DNA of 13,578 nt from positions 1 through 13,578 of the forward strand of contig CAJUGS010000049.1 in the NCBI GenBank assembly GCA_910586305.1, written 5' to 3'. A program made the translations under genes and the position numbers. The notes beneath the pieces are model-generated. The model saw only the letters and a list, made by a program, of their open reading frames with translations. It was not told the origin of the DNA and did no database searches. How positions within the stretch are numbered: the stretch's first letter is position 1; each line of letters starts with the position of its first letter. Positions 1 through 8,050 of the stretch are shown here, piece after piece. This DNA comes from an uncultured Duncaniella sp. Lineage in GTDB: Bacteria > Bacteroidota > Bacteroidia > Bacteroidales > Muribaculaceae.

Positions 1-20
1 ATTTGGCTGCCATAAAAATT

Positions 21-3000
21 TTATTGAATCAAATTTAAACAGTTTCTAAGAGCCTCGGCATTTCTGTCACAGTCAGCCTGGAGCTGTGGCTGCAACACTC
101 CTGCCTCGGCGGGATCGGTCATGCGAAGATCGGCATAGCGGTCGTCATTGTTGATATATTCCGCCACCTGGCTCAGTGGCTCAGGGTTTGGATATCCGGG
201 AGATGCAGTCTGGCCGGTCGCACCGTTCCTGCCACTGTTATCGGGTCCGGGAACAGCACCATCTATCACAAGAGGCGACTTCAGGCGAGGATCGAAACGA
301 TATAACGGCCAGTAGCCGGCCTCAACAGCTCTTCTCTCCTCTATTATGGAATGGCCGAGTCCCGGACGTATACCATGATTTATACACGGACAGTAGGCTA
401 TCACAATGGCCGGTCCGGGAAATCGCTCAGCCTCTACAAGAGCATCTATTGCCTGCTGATAATTGGCTCCGAGAGCAATAGAGGCCACATAGACATCACC
501 ATAGGTCATCATCATGCGACCGAGATTTTTCTTGGAAACTTTCTTACCGTCGGGTGCATACTTTGCCACAGCCGACCGCGGAGTGGCCTTTGAGGCCTGT
601 CCGCCGGTATTGGAGTAGCACTCGGTGTCCAGAACAAGCATCTTTACAGGCTCGCCCGACGCAAGCACATGGTCAAGCCCGGCAAATCCTATATCATAGG
701 CCCAGCCGTCTCCGCCTATGGCCCAGACAGTCTTCAGCGCGAGTTGGTCCGACCGCTCAAGAAGAGCTGCATATTTGGGCGATGCATCGCGCAGACCGCT
801 CATCATCTCCACAAGCTGTGAGGCTGTTGCCGCCGAAAGCTCCGGATCGTCCTTGGCCGACAGCCACGCCTGAAGCGGAGCCTTAAGAAAAGGCATTGTC
901 GAAGAATCTGCTATAAGATCCCGCACCATCTCAACAGCCTCCTCGCGTCGATGTCTCATGGCCACCAGCATACCGTAGGCATACTCTGCATTGTCTTCAA
1001 ACAGGGAGTTTCCCCAGGCAGGTCCCTGACCCGAAGGAGTGGTGCAATAGGAATTGGACGGGAAATTCGCACCCCACACCGAGCTGCACCCGGTGGCATT
1101 GGCTATCACCATACGCCGTCCGAACAGCTGGGTGAGCAGTTTGACATATGGAGTCTCGCCACATCCTGCACAGGCACCCGAGAATTCCAGACACGGTGTG
1201 CGGAACTGCGAGCCGTTTACAGTCACGGCAGGAAGCAGGTTCTCCTTAGGAGCCACATTTCCTCTCAGCCATTCCAGAAGCGGTCTCTGCTGAGCAGCCA
1301 CCTCTTCTACAGGAGTCATAGTGAGCGCGTGGCCAGGGCATATAAGCGAGCACGACGAACACCCAAGACAATCGTCGGGATAATTCTGAATACGGAATTT
1401 CAGCCCTGCAAGAGCCGGTGCACCGTGTGCATCCTTCATCGTCATACCGGCAGGAGCCTTTGCCGCCTCATCAGCTGTCAGCAGGAACGGACGTATGGCG
1501 GCATGGGGACACACAAGTGAGCACTCGGTGCATTCCACACATTTGTCGGCCTCCCACACCGGGACACGCGTGGCTATCCTCCGGTGCTCAAACGCCGTTG
1601 TGCCCATAGGCATAGTGCCGTCAGGCGCCAAGGCCGACACCGGTATGGAGTCGCCCTCGCCATGCATACAGGGAGTGTGAACAGTCTCTATGAACTCCTT
1701 CTGTATAGCAGAGGCAAACCGAGGATGAGACACAACCTCATGAGCATCAACGTTATCCCAGCCCTTGATGGCCCCATAATCCACCTCGTGCAGAGCAGGT
1801 ACCGCCATGGCTATTGCGCGGAGATTCCGCTCCACCACATCGCCACCCTCATGCATATAGCTGGTTCGTATCTGCGAGGCAAGTGAGTCATAGGCCTCCT
1901 TGAATGGAATCAGACCACTCAGATACAGAAACACAGTCTCCATTGGCATATTCACGCGTGGCGAAAGTCCGACAGAAGCCGCAATCGCATCAGCATCAAT
2001 AATATAAAACCGCGCCCTTTTGTCCTTGATGGCCTTACGCATCTTCAGAGGCAGTCTTGCAGGTAGGTCGGTATCTTTCCATGGCGAATTGAGCACAAAG
2101 ATTCCGCCGGGCCGAAGCTTGTCGAGCATTGAAAAAAGATATACATAGGATGTCTTGTGGCAGGCCACATAATCGGCACTCTCTATTGAGTAGGCCGAAG
2201 TGACAGGCGATTTTCCTACGCGAAGCTGGGATATGGTATAACCTCCCGACTTTTTGGCCGAATAGTTGAAATAGGCCTGAGCATAAAGTCCGGAATAGTT
2301 TCCGAATATAGTCGCCACCTGCTTTGTGCCACCCACAGTGCCGTCATTTCCTATGGCGTAGAAGACACTCTGATAGGTACCTGAGACGGCGGAAGTATCG
2401 ATATGATCTACTACCGGCAGAGACAGGCCCGTTACATCATCGGTGATACCCACTGTGAATGTCGGACGTGGCGACGGAGACCCGAGCTCGTCGAACACAG
2501 CTTTAACCATCGAGGGGTCAAATTCCTTGCTCGACAGCCCGTAGCGACCGCCAACAACCTTCACACCTGTCCCGGCAAGAGCCGAGACGACATCCATGCA
2601 CAGAGGCTCGTGCTCGGCACCAAACTCCTTGGTGCGGTCGAGCGCAGCCACAATTCTGACTGTGGGAGGGAGAACTTTGCGTAGTTCCGCAGCCGGGAAC
2701 GGACGGTAAAGACGCACCTTGACAACACCGGTCTTCATCCCCTTCACACGGTTCAGATATTCCACAGTCTCGCTCACCACTTCGGCTCCGGAGCCCATAA
2801 TCACTATCACACGGTCGGCATCCGGCGCGCCGATGTAGTCTACGAGCCGGTATGCTCTGCCGGTAGCTTTGGCCACACGGTCCATTGCATTCTGCACTAT
2901 GGACGGGAAGGCATCGTAATATCTGTTTCTGGCCTCGGTGTTCTGGAAGTATACATCCGGATTCTGGCATGACCCCCTCAGTTCGGGATGCTCTGGATTG

Positions 3001-3617
3001 AGACCGCGACGTCGGAAGGCCGCCACCTTTTCAGTATCGACAAGAGGGCGTATAGTGTCATAATCAACCACATCTATGGTATCCATCTCGCTGGATGTGC
3101 GCCATCCGTCAAAAAAATGCAGCACCGGAAGCGACCCTTCCACTGCTGCAAGATGGGCCACGATGGCAAGATCCATTGTCTCCTGCACGGACGCAGAAGC
3201 AAGCATGGCAAACCCAGTGGCACGACAGGCCATGACATCCTGGTGGTCACCGAAGATGGAAAGCGCGTGAGTGGCAAGAGAACGACACCCCACATGAAAC
3301 ACAGCCGGGAGAAGTTCGCCGGAAATCTTGTACATATTGGGAATCATCAGCATCAGTCCCTGCGAGGCCGTGAAAGTTGTTGCGAGCGCACCGGCCGCGA
3401 GAGCGCCATGAACGGCACCGGCCGCACCAAGCTCGCTCTCCATCTCCTTCACTTCGAAGGCCTGGCCCATGAGATTGCGTCTGCCGGCCAATCCCCACCT
3501 CATTGCAGTGTCGCCCATCGAGGCGATGGGGGTTATGGGATAGACAGTGGCAACGTCGCTCATTGCAAACGCCACATGAGCGGCAGCCGTGCAGCCGTCG
3601 AGTATCTGTTTAGTCAT
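21..3617 (-). CDS. nifJ: Pyruvate:ferredoxin (flavodoxin) oxidoreductase, NifJ type
   Basis: Single-chain PFOR, 1198 residues, close to the usual 1170-1230. It oxidises pyruvate and CoA to acetyl-CoA and CO2 and reduces ferredoxin in the cytoplasm; the reverse reaction is possible. Seen: N-terminal domain I with YPITP (26-30), EMESE (58-62) and the FTASQGL and SGELLP segments. Aligned from memory to the Desulfovibrio africanus enzyme, the pyruvate/ThDP residues Thr31, Glu64, Arg114 and Asn996 are kept as T29, E62, R112 and N1003. Two 4Fe-4S motifs use C693/696/699/703 and C750/753/756/760. The proximal cluster uses C816, C819, C844 and probably C1078 (CINHG). The ThDP site is GGDGWAYDIG near 968-977. 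It is the last of four minus-strand genes after frc, oxc and the permease, 97 bp behind the permease. It is not the closest match I would expect for a housekeeping Bacteroides PFOR (IASM replaces SSTM after YPITP), so it may be a paralogue. A special role in oxalate use is inference. Confidence 0.96.
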   Translation of the reverse strand: MTKQILDGCTAAAHVAFAMSDVATVYPITPIASMGDTAMRWGLAGRRNLMGQAFEVKEMESELGAAGAVHGALAAGALATTFTASQGLMLMIPNMYKISGELLPAVFHVGCRSLATHALSIFGDHQDVMACRATGFAMLASASVQETMDLAIVAHLAAVEGSLPVLHFFDGWRTSSEMDTIDVVDYDTIRPLVDTEKVAAFRRRGLNPEHPELRGSCQNPDVYFQNTEARNRYYDAFPSIVQNAMDRVAKATGRAYRLVDYIGAPDADRVIVIMGSGAEVVSETVEYLNRVKGMKTGVVKVRLYRPFPAAELRKVLPPTVRIVAALDRTKEFGAEHEPLCMDVVSALAGTGVKVVGGRYGLSSKEFDPSMVKAVFDELGSPSPRPTFTVGITDDVTGLSLPVVDHIDTSAVSGTYQSVFYAIGNDGTVGGTKQVATIFGNYSGLYAQAYFNYSAKKSGGYTISQLRVGKSPVTSAYSIESADYVACHKTSYVYLFSMLDKLRPGGIFVLNSPWKDTDLPARLPLKMRKAIKDKRARFYIIDADAIAASVGLSPRVNMPMETVFLYLSGLIPFKEAYDSLASQIRTSYMHEGGDVVERNLRAIAMAVPALHEVDYGAIKGWDNVDAHEVVSHPRFASAIQKEFIETVHTPCMHGEGDSIPVSALAPDGTMPMGTTAFEHRRIATRVPVWEADKCVECTECSLVCPHAAIRPFLLTADEAAKAPAGMTMKDAHGAPALAGLKFRIQNYPDDCLGCSSCSLICPGHALTMTPVEEVAAQQRPLLEWLRGNVAPKENLLPAVTVNGSQFRTPCLEFSGACAGCGETPYVKLLTQLFGRRMVIANATGCSSVWGANFPSNSYCTTPSGQGPAWGNSLFEDNAEYAYGMLVAMRHRREEAVEMVRDLIADSSTMPFLKAPLQAWLSAKDDPELSAATASQLVEMMSGLRDASPKYAALLERSDQLALKTVWAIGGDGWAYDIGFAGLDHVLASGEPVKMLVLDTECYSNTGGQASKATPRSAVAKYAPDGKKVSKKNLGRMMMTYGDVYVASIALGANYQQAIDALVEAERFPGPAIVIAYCPCINHGIRPGLGHSIIEERRAVEAGYWPLYRFDPRLKSPLVIDGAVPGPDNSGRNGATGQTASPGYPNPEPLSQVAEYINNDDRYADLRMTDPAEAGVLQPQLQADCDRNAEALRNCLNLIQ

Positions 3618-3651
3618 AGGGAGTCAATTATGAGGAACGTAGAAACAGTGG

Positions 3652-3707
3652 CAGACTGAAAACGGGGATGGGACGGGTTGACATACCGCACACCCCCGTC
3701 CAGTCTG
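3652..3707 (-). other. Intercistronic hairpin between AEC permease gene and nifJ
   Basis: Inverted repeat in the 97-bp gap. ACGGGG (3662-3667) pairs with CCCCGT (3694-3699), and outside it CAGACT (3652-3657) pairs with AGTCTG (3702-3707). In the minus-strand transcript the inner stem is followed by TTTC, then by the outer arm. This could be a weak terminator, a processing site or an attenuator. The nifJ start is about 35 nt downstream, which leaves little space for an independent promoter. Confidence 0.5.
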
Positions 3708-3714
3708 AGTGTCA

Positions 3715-4686
3715 TCAGAATCCTGTGGTGTGGGTGACGAGGTCACATATCCACAACCACAACGGGCAGAAGGCCACGAAAAGAATGACCGAGAGGGTGA
3801 GCGATGTAGTGCCGGTAGCGACATACGTGTCATACTCATCGGCAATAATGATACCGGAGAAAGCTGGAGGAAGGGCACAGGCTACTACAAGCATCTTGAG
3901 ATTCATGACCTCCATGCCGAAGAGAAGTCCGAGCACAAGTGCCACGGCAGGCATGAGCACCATCTTCATCACCGAACCTACAATGGCCTGGAAATTGATC
4001 TGGACCTTGACGGCAGAGAGAGTTATACCGGCCGAGAACACGGCAAGAGAGGCATTGGCACCCTTGATAAGATCAAACGAAGGACTTGCCCATTTGGGCC
4101 ATGGTATACCGACAAGCACCCACACCACGGCCAGAATCGGGGCCCACGCCACAGGCTGTTCAAGGGCGTGGATCACAGGCTTCCAGGCACTGTCGCCCTT
4201 GGTTGAACCTGGTTTCTGTTTTTCAAGAGAGGCGTTCATGAGCGATAGTCCCACCGGGATACCAACAGCATTGACCACAATGCCCACAATAGCTACCACG
4301 AGAGCCACAGCCGGGGTGGTGCCGAAAATAGGCTCAAGCACGGCAAAGCCGAGGAATCCGATAGTGGGAGAACCGCTGATAAGTGCCGACACGGCAGCAT
4401 CGGCTCCGGTGTTCCCCTTGAAGAGACGGAACACAAAGTACACGGCCATAAAGCAGCCCATGATGGCGATAAGCGACACTATGGTCAGCTTCACATCGGC
4501 TGCAAGCATCTCGCGTGACGACTGCACGATGGATATGAAAAGGGCGGCGGGTAAGGCATAATCAAGAACAACCTTGTTGAACTTCTTTGAATCATCGCCA
4601 TTGAATATACCCGCCTTCCCCGAAAAAAATCCGGCGAGCATCACCACGATAATCGGGACAATCGCATAGAGAATAACGTGTGACAT
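3715..4686 (-). CDS. AEC-family (auxin efflux carrier type) permease, candidate oxalate/formate carrier
   Basis: Inner-membrane protein of 323 residues from the chosen start, with about ten hydrophobic segments and the AEC layout: five N-terminal helices, a polar loop around residues 155-175 and five C-terminal helices. The segments ISGSPTIGFLGF and ALPPAFSGII lie near the central crossover of each half. An upstream in-frame ATG at 4734 would add 16 residues, but it lies inside the oxc terminator hairpin, whereas the start at 4686 gives a typical AEC N-terminus (MSHVILYAIVP), so I prefer 4686. The gene follows oxc, as E. coli yfdV (also AEC family) follows yfdU, so the likely cargo is oxalate in and formate out, or another dicarboxylate. 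No OxlT-type MFS antiporter is present in the window. The family is secure; the substrate is inferred from context only. Confidence 0.88.
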   Translation of the reverse strand: MSHVILYAIVPIIVVMLAGFFSGKAGIFNGDDSKKFNKVVLDYALPAALFISIVQSSREMLAADVKLTIVSLIAIMGCFMAVYFVFRLFKGNTGADAAVSALISGSPTIGFLGFAVLEPIFGTTPAVALVVAIVGIVVNAVGIPVGLSLMNASLEKQKPGSTKGDSAWKPVIHALEQPVAWAPILAVVWVLVGIPWPKWASPSFDLIKGANASLAVFSAGITLSAVKVQINFQAIVGSVMKMVLMPAVALVLGLLFGMEVMNLKMLVVACALPPAFSGIIIADEYDTYVATGTTSLTLSVILFVAFCPLWLWICDLVTHTTGF

Positions 4687-4724
4687 AACTTTGAATGAGT
4701 TTGGAGAGTAAAGGAGTGTGGTGG

Positions 4725-4772
4725 AAAAAACCATGGCGGGCGGAGGCCGTCAGAGCCCGCGCCCGACCGTGG
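4725..4772 (-). terminator. Intrinsic terminator-like hairpin after oxc
   Basis: On the minus strand, GCGGGC (plus 4755-4760) pairs with GCCCGC (plus 4736-4741). An outer arm, CCACGG (plus 4767-4772) with CCATGG (plus 4731-4736), has one mismatch. A run of six T (plus 4725-4730 as A6) follows directly. This is a good Rho-independent terminator shape 25 nt after the oxc stop. The permease start is only about 39 nt further on, so it would probably act as a partial terminator or attenuator inside the operon. Confidence 0.7.
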
Positions 4773-4796
4773 CCGACCGGCGGTGCCGGAGAGAGA

Positions 4797-6560
4797 CTAT
4801 ACAGTAATCTGCTCAAGAGGAGCCGGATTGAGATAGCCGATATGACCCGACTCCTTGCCTGAATCGGCTGCAAGCTGAACGTTGATCAGACATGGTTTTC
4901 CTGAGGCGATAGCCTCGGTGAAAGCTTTCTGCAGTTCGTCGGGAGTCTGCACATAGTAAGCCTTGGCGCCAAACGCCTCGCCGAGTTTGTCATAACGGGC
5001 GTTGATATTTAGCGTGGTAGGTGCCGGATCGGCAGTATTGTCCATAGGCTTGCCCACACCGTTATAAATACCGCCGTTGTTGAATACGACCACCGTACAT
5101 GGTAGGCCGAATCGGCAGGCTGTGGAGAAGTCCATGCCTGAGAATCCGAATGCCGAGTCTCCTTCGATGGCCACTACCTTCTTGCCGGTAGCCACTGCGG
5201 CTCCTACCATCGAGCCCATACCCATGCCCATAATGGCCCACGTGGCACAGTCTACTCGATGGCGCGGAAGCGACATATTTATAGAGTCGCGCGTGTCATC
5301 AAGAGTGTTGGCGCCTTCGTTGACAAGAATGATATCGGGGTTGCTTTCCATGATGGGTTTGATAACGCCGAGAGCAGTCCAGTGGTCCATTGGAGTTGCC
5401 GATTTGTTGGCTACAAGACGTTCACTGAACTTGGCGTTCTTGGTCTTGGTCTCGGCCTGGAGCGACTGGAGCCACGAGGGATCGGCACTCATCGTCTTTC
5501 CTTCCATTCCGGCCAGAATAGCATCGAGCGCAAGGCCCATATCGCCTACCACCGGAGCAGCTATGGGGACATTGACGTCAATCTCCTCGGGAGCAACATC
5601 GAGCTGTATGAACTTCATGTCCGGGTTCCATCTCCCCTTGCCGAAAGAGAGAAGCCAGTTGAGACGTGCGCCGATGAGCATCACCACATCAGCCTCTTTC
5701 ATAATCGTCGACCGGCAGGAGAGGGCGCTCAGAGGTCCGTCGTCGGGCATAAGCCCCTTGGCCATCGACATGGGGAAATATGGAATGTTGTATTTCTCTA
5801 TGATAGTCTTGATCTTATCGTCAATCTGCGCATAGGCTGCACCTTTACCGAGAAGAATGGCGGGACGTTTGGCTGAAACAAGGGTCTCGACAGCGCGCGA
5901 CACGGCCTCGGCATTCGGGGCTACGGGTGAGTAGAGATCCACCGGTTTGTAGAATAGCTTATCCGCATCCGAAGCATTCATCACCTGGCCGAGAGCGGGA
6001 GTCGTCATGTCGATATAAACTCCGCCAGGACGGCCTGACACAGCGGCTCGATAGGCACGGGCCACAGCCGATGGAATATCCTCGGCCTTGCTGCACCTGA
6101 ACACGGCCTTGACAAGAGGCTTGGCGGTGTTGTATTGGTCAAGCTGCTCGTAAGTTCCGACGTTCATATCCACCATTGTAGGATCGGACGCACCGGAAAT
6201 CTGAATCATGGGATAGCAGTTGACGGTGGCATTGGCCGTGGCGGTGAGTCCGTTGAGAAAGCCGAGCGAAGATACAGTCATGAGCACACCGGGCTTTTTT
6301 GTAAGATAACCCTCGGTGGCCGCAGCCATACCGGCCTGTTGCTCGTGGCGGAATCCGACAAAACGAATTCCCTTGCCCTGTATGATATAAGCGGCCTCTG
6401 TAATGGGAATGCCCACAAGGCCGTAGACATTCTGAATACCCATCTCCTTGAGAGCGCGGGCAAGTATATCCATACCTGTCACCTGCTCTGGATAGTGAGG
6501 AGTAGCCGGAGTTGTCATTGTATTTGTTGATACTGTTGTAGCCATTTTAAATACTTTCAT
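4797..6560 (-). CDS. oxc: Oxalyl-CoA decarboxylase (ThDP-dependent)
   Basis: Converts oxalyl-CoA to formyl-CoA and CO2 in the cytoplasm, the proton-consuming step of oxalate breakdown. It has 587 residues; the family has about 565, and the surplus is an N-terminal tail of about 25. Three-domain ThDP fold: Pyr domain with YGLVGIPIT (46-54) and RHEQ with the ThDP-activating Glu at E73; a middle domain with LGKGAAYAQ (237-245) and IGARLNWL (296-303); a PP domain with GDSAFGFSG (467-475) ending in NN (494-495). Matched from memory to the Oxalobacter formigenes enzyme, Tyr120 and Tyr483 correspond to Y137 and about Y499. The C-terminal lid reads ESGHI, with His where Oxalobacter has Arg555; E. coli YfdU also has His there as I recall. 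The start may be 6560 or 6545 (MATTVST), as neither has a clear ribosome binding site. It lies 141 bp behind frc, its pathway partner. Confidence 0.96.
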   Translation of the reverse strand: MKVFKMATTVSTNTMTTPATPHYPEQVTGMDILARALKEMGIQNVYGLVGIPITEAAYIIQGKGIRFVGFRHEQQAGMAAATEGYLTKKPGVLMTVSSLGFLNGLTATANATVNCYPMIQISGASDPTMVDMNVGTYEQLDQYNTAKPLVKAVFRCSKAEDIPSAVARAYRAAVSGRPGGVYIDMTTPALGQVMNASDADKLFYKPVDLYSPVAPNAEAVSRAVETLVSAKRPAILLGKGAAYAQIDDKIKTIIEKYNIPYFPMSMAKGLMPDDGPLSALSCRSTIMKEADVVMLIGARLNWLLSFGKGRWNPDMKFIQLDVAPEEIDVNVPIAAPVVGDMGLALDAILAGMEGKTMSADPSWLQSLQAETKTKNAKFSERLVANKSATPMDHWTALGVIKPIMESNPDIILVNEGANTLDDTRDSINMSLPRHRVDCATWAIMGMGMGSMVGAAVATGKKVVAIEGDSAFGFSGMDFSTACRFGLPCTVVVFNNGGIYNGVGKPMDNTADPAPTTLNINARYDKLGEAFGAKAYYVQTPDELQKAFTEAIASGKPCLINVQLAADSGKESGHIGYLNPAPLEQITV

Positions 6561-6569
6561 GAATCGGTA

Positions 6570-6653
6570 ATGAGAAAAGGGGGCAATGCCGGTCGATTTT
6601 TATTGACTCTCTTATCAAGAGACAACCTGACATTGCCCCCTCTATTTTCTCAT
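6570..6653 (-). other. Long nested hairpin between frc and oxc, terminator/attenuator-like
   Basis: Outer arms ATGAGAAAA (6570-6578) and TTTTCTCAT (6645-6653) and main arms GGGGGCAATG (6579-6588) and CATTGCCCCC (6631-6640) are both perfect. A 4-nt bulge (6641-6644) lies on one side. A second perfect hairpin sits in the centre, TCTCTT-ATC-AAGAGA (6608-6622). In the minus-strand RNA the main stem ends GCCCCC and runs into TTTTCTCATT, an intrinsic-terminator form. It ends about 10 nt before the first possible oxc start. The reverse direction also has a T-rich flank. Confidence 0.65.
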
Positions 6654-6701
6654 ATGCTTGTTTATTTTACTTGTCGTTGAAAATCCGTGAGCCGGAGACC
6701 G

Positions 6702-7991
6702 TTATGCCTTGGGCTTGGGGGTGGTGGTATGGTTGGCCGCGAATTCGGCTATTTCCTGGTCGGTAAAGCCATATTCCTTAAGCACTTCATCGGTGTTGCC
6801 ACCGAGAGTAGGACACGGGCCATAGACCGGCTGATAGTTTGACATAGTGAAGGGGACACCAACGGTGACAAATTCGCCTACCTTGCCTCCCTGATTGATC
6901 TTGACGAGAGTGTTTCCGTCATAGAGGCTCTCATCGTCCATGATTTCCTTGGTACTCATCACAGGACCAACAGGAATACCATACTTTGAGAGTTCGGCTG
7001 TAACCTCGTATTTATCCTTGTCGATACAGTAGGACTGTATACGGGCGATTACCTCTTTCTTATGACGGTCTCGCGCATCGGCAGTGTTGAAATCAGGATT
7101 GGTGAGCCAGTCCTCGAATCCGAGTCCCTTGCAAGCCATCTCAAACTGTTTGAGCGGACGCTGGAGAATCACGTAGACATATGCATTGGGGTCGGTCTCC
7201 CATCCCTTGCATTTGTAGGTCCATCCAAGAACACCCGAACCCTCGGTGTTACCGCTTCTTGGCACGAAGTCACCGAACTTCCCGTCGGGGTACTGAGGGA
7301 ATTGGGTTAGATAGCCGATCTTGTCGAGGGTAAGCTGGTCACGGGTCTTGATACGGCAGAGGTTAAGACAGGCGTTGTGCATCGACTGGTAGACGTAGCA
7401 TCCCTCACCTGTCTTCTCTCGCTGTGCGAGGGCGGCAAGGATACCTATGGTCAGATGCATACCGGTATTGGAGTCGCCGAGCGCTGCACCGGACTGGGTG
7501 GGGACATCCTTGTCACCCTCCCACCATCCGGTCGTGGAGGCGGCAGCGGCGGTCACCTGTGCGATAGGCTCATAAGCCTTGAGATCCTTGAACTTGGATG
7601 AAACCGGGAAACCTTTGATAGTGCCATAGATACACCTCGGATTCAGTTTGTGAACTTCATCCCAGCCGAAACCAAGCTTTTCCATTGCGCCCGGATGGAG
7701 ATTTTCTATGAAAATATCTGCGGTCTGGAGGAGCTTGGTGAGAATCTTCTTACCGTCGGGTGTGGCTGCGTCAAGAGAGAGTGATTTCTTGTCGGAATTG
7801 AGCTGGAGGAAGTAGTAGCTCGGGCAGTCGGGAGAGAACTGGAGTTCGTTTCGGGTAGCATCACCGACACCGGGACGTTCGATCTTTATCACGTCGGCGC
7901 CAAGCCATGCGAGAAGTTGGGTACAGGAAGGTCCGGATTGAACCTCGGTGAAATCAATCACCTTGATGCCTTGTAGAGGAGCAGTATTCAT
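6702..7991 (-). CDS. frc: Formyl-CoA:oxalate CoA-transferase (class III CoA-transferase, CaiB/BaiF family)
   Basis: Transfers CoA from formyl-CoA to oxalate, giving oxalyl-CoA for Oxc and releasing formate. Cytoplasmic; family members form an interlocked dimer. It has 429 residues against 428 in Oxalobacter. Seen: the N-terminal segment IKVIDFTEVQSGPSCTQ, GADVIKIERPG (31-41), LGDSNTG with the catalytic Asp at D173, Y140 in AYEPIAQ, KCKGWET (260-266) and the late YGIPVGPVMS motif. Two differences from the Oxalobacter enzyme, aligned from memory: the tetraglycine loop (GGGGQPGW) reads EGSGVLGW (250-257), and Trp48 is replaced by E49. A different CoA donor, such as acetyl-CoA as in the UctC/YfdE type, is therefore possible, but linkage to oxc favours the formyl-CoA enzyme. 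First gene of the minus-strand module, facing a 264-bp divergent intergenic region. Confidence 0.93.
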   Translation of the reverse strand: MNTAPLQGIKVIDFTEVQSGPSCTQLLAWLGADVIKIERPGVGDATRNELQFSPDCPSYYFLQLNSDKKSLSLDAATPDGKKILTKLLQTADIFIENLHPGAMEKLGFGWDEVHKLNPRCIYGTIKGFPVSSKFKDLKAYEPIAQVTAAAASTTGWWEGDKDVPTQSGAALGDSNTGMHLTIGILAALAQREKTGEGCYVYQSMHNACLNLCRIKTRDQLTLDKIGYLTQFPQYPDGKFGDFVPRSGNTEGSGVLGWTYKCKGWETDPNAYVYVILQRPLKQFEMACKGLGFEDWLTNPDFNTADARDRHKKEVIARIQSYCIDKDKYEVTAELSKYGIPVGPVMSTKEIMDDESLYDGNTLVKINQGGKVGEFVTVGVPFTMSNYQPVYGPCPTLGGNTDEVLKEYGFTDQEIAEFAANHTTTPKPKA

Positions 7992-8022
7992 AGTTGTGTG
8001 TGTTTTTTATTGTCCTGACGCC

Positions 8023-8050
8023 GAGCTTATACTTCGGCTTTGGAGCTTAT
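8023..8050. promoter_or_regulatory. Paired direct repeat GAGCTTAT in the frc upstream region, possible operator
   Basis: GAGCTTAT occurs at 8023-8030 and again at 8043-8050, start-to-start distance 20 bp, about two helical turns, 32 to 59 bp upstream of the frc start codon. The repeat pair suggests a regulator binding on one DNA face, but eight-base repeats also occur by chance. I found no convincing TAnnTTTG box on the minus strand in the 7992-8255 gap. The rest of this gap holds only the rightward -7 box at 8229 that I can support. Confidence 0.3.

Noticed and set aside
21..3617. Oxalate oxidoreductase instead of pyruvate oxidoreductase
   Set aside because: Known oxalate oxidoreductases are multi-subunit, while this is one chain, and the pyruvate-contacting Thr and Arg of PFOR are present (T29, R112).
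2988..3659. Plus-strand open frame of 223 codons opposite nifJ
   Set aside because: It lies wholly antisense to the conserved PFOR N-terminal domain and has no recognisable domain; it is a shadow frame.
3668..4561. Plus-strand open frame of 297 codons opposite the AEC permease
   Set aside because: It is antisense to a conserved membrane protein, is rich in Thr, Ala and Ser as expected for the complement of hydrophobic codons, and shows no domain.
5077..5835. Plus-strand open frame of 252 codons opposite oxc
   Set aside because: It is a mirror of the conserved Oxc coding sequence without any motif of its own.
6570..6653. Invertible promoter flanked by inverted repeats, as in Bacteroides phase variation
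   Set aside because: The enclosed part is only about 40 bp, itself forms a hairpin and holds no TAnnTTTG box in either orientation that I could find, so a terminator or attenuator is simpler.
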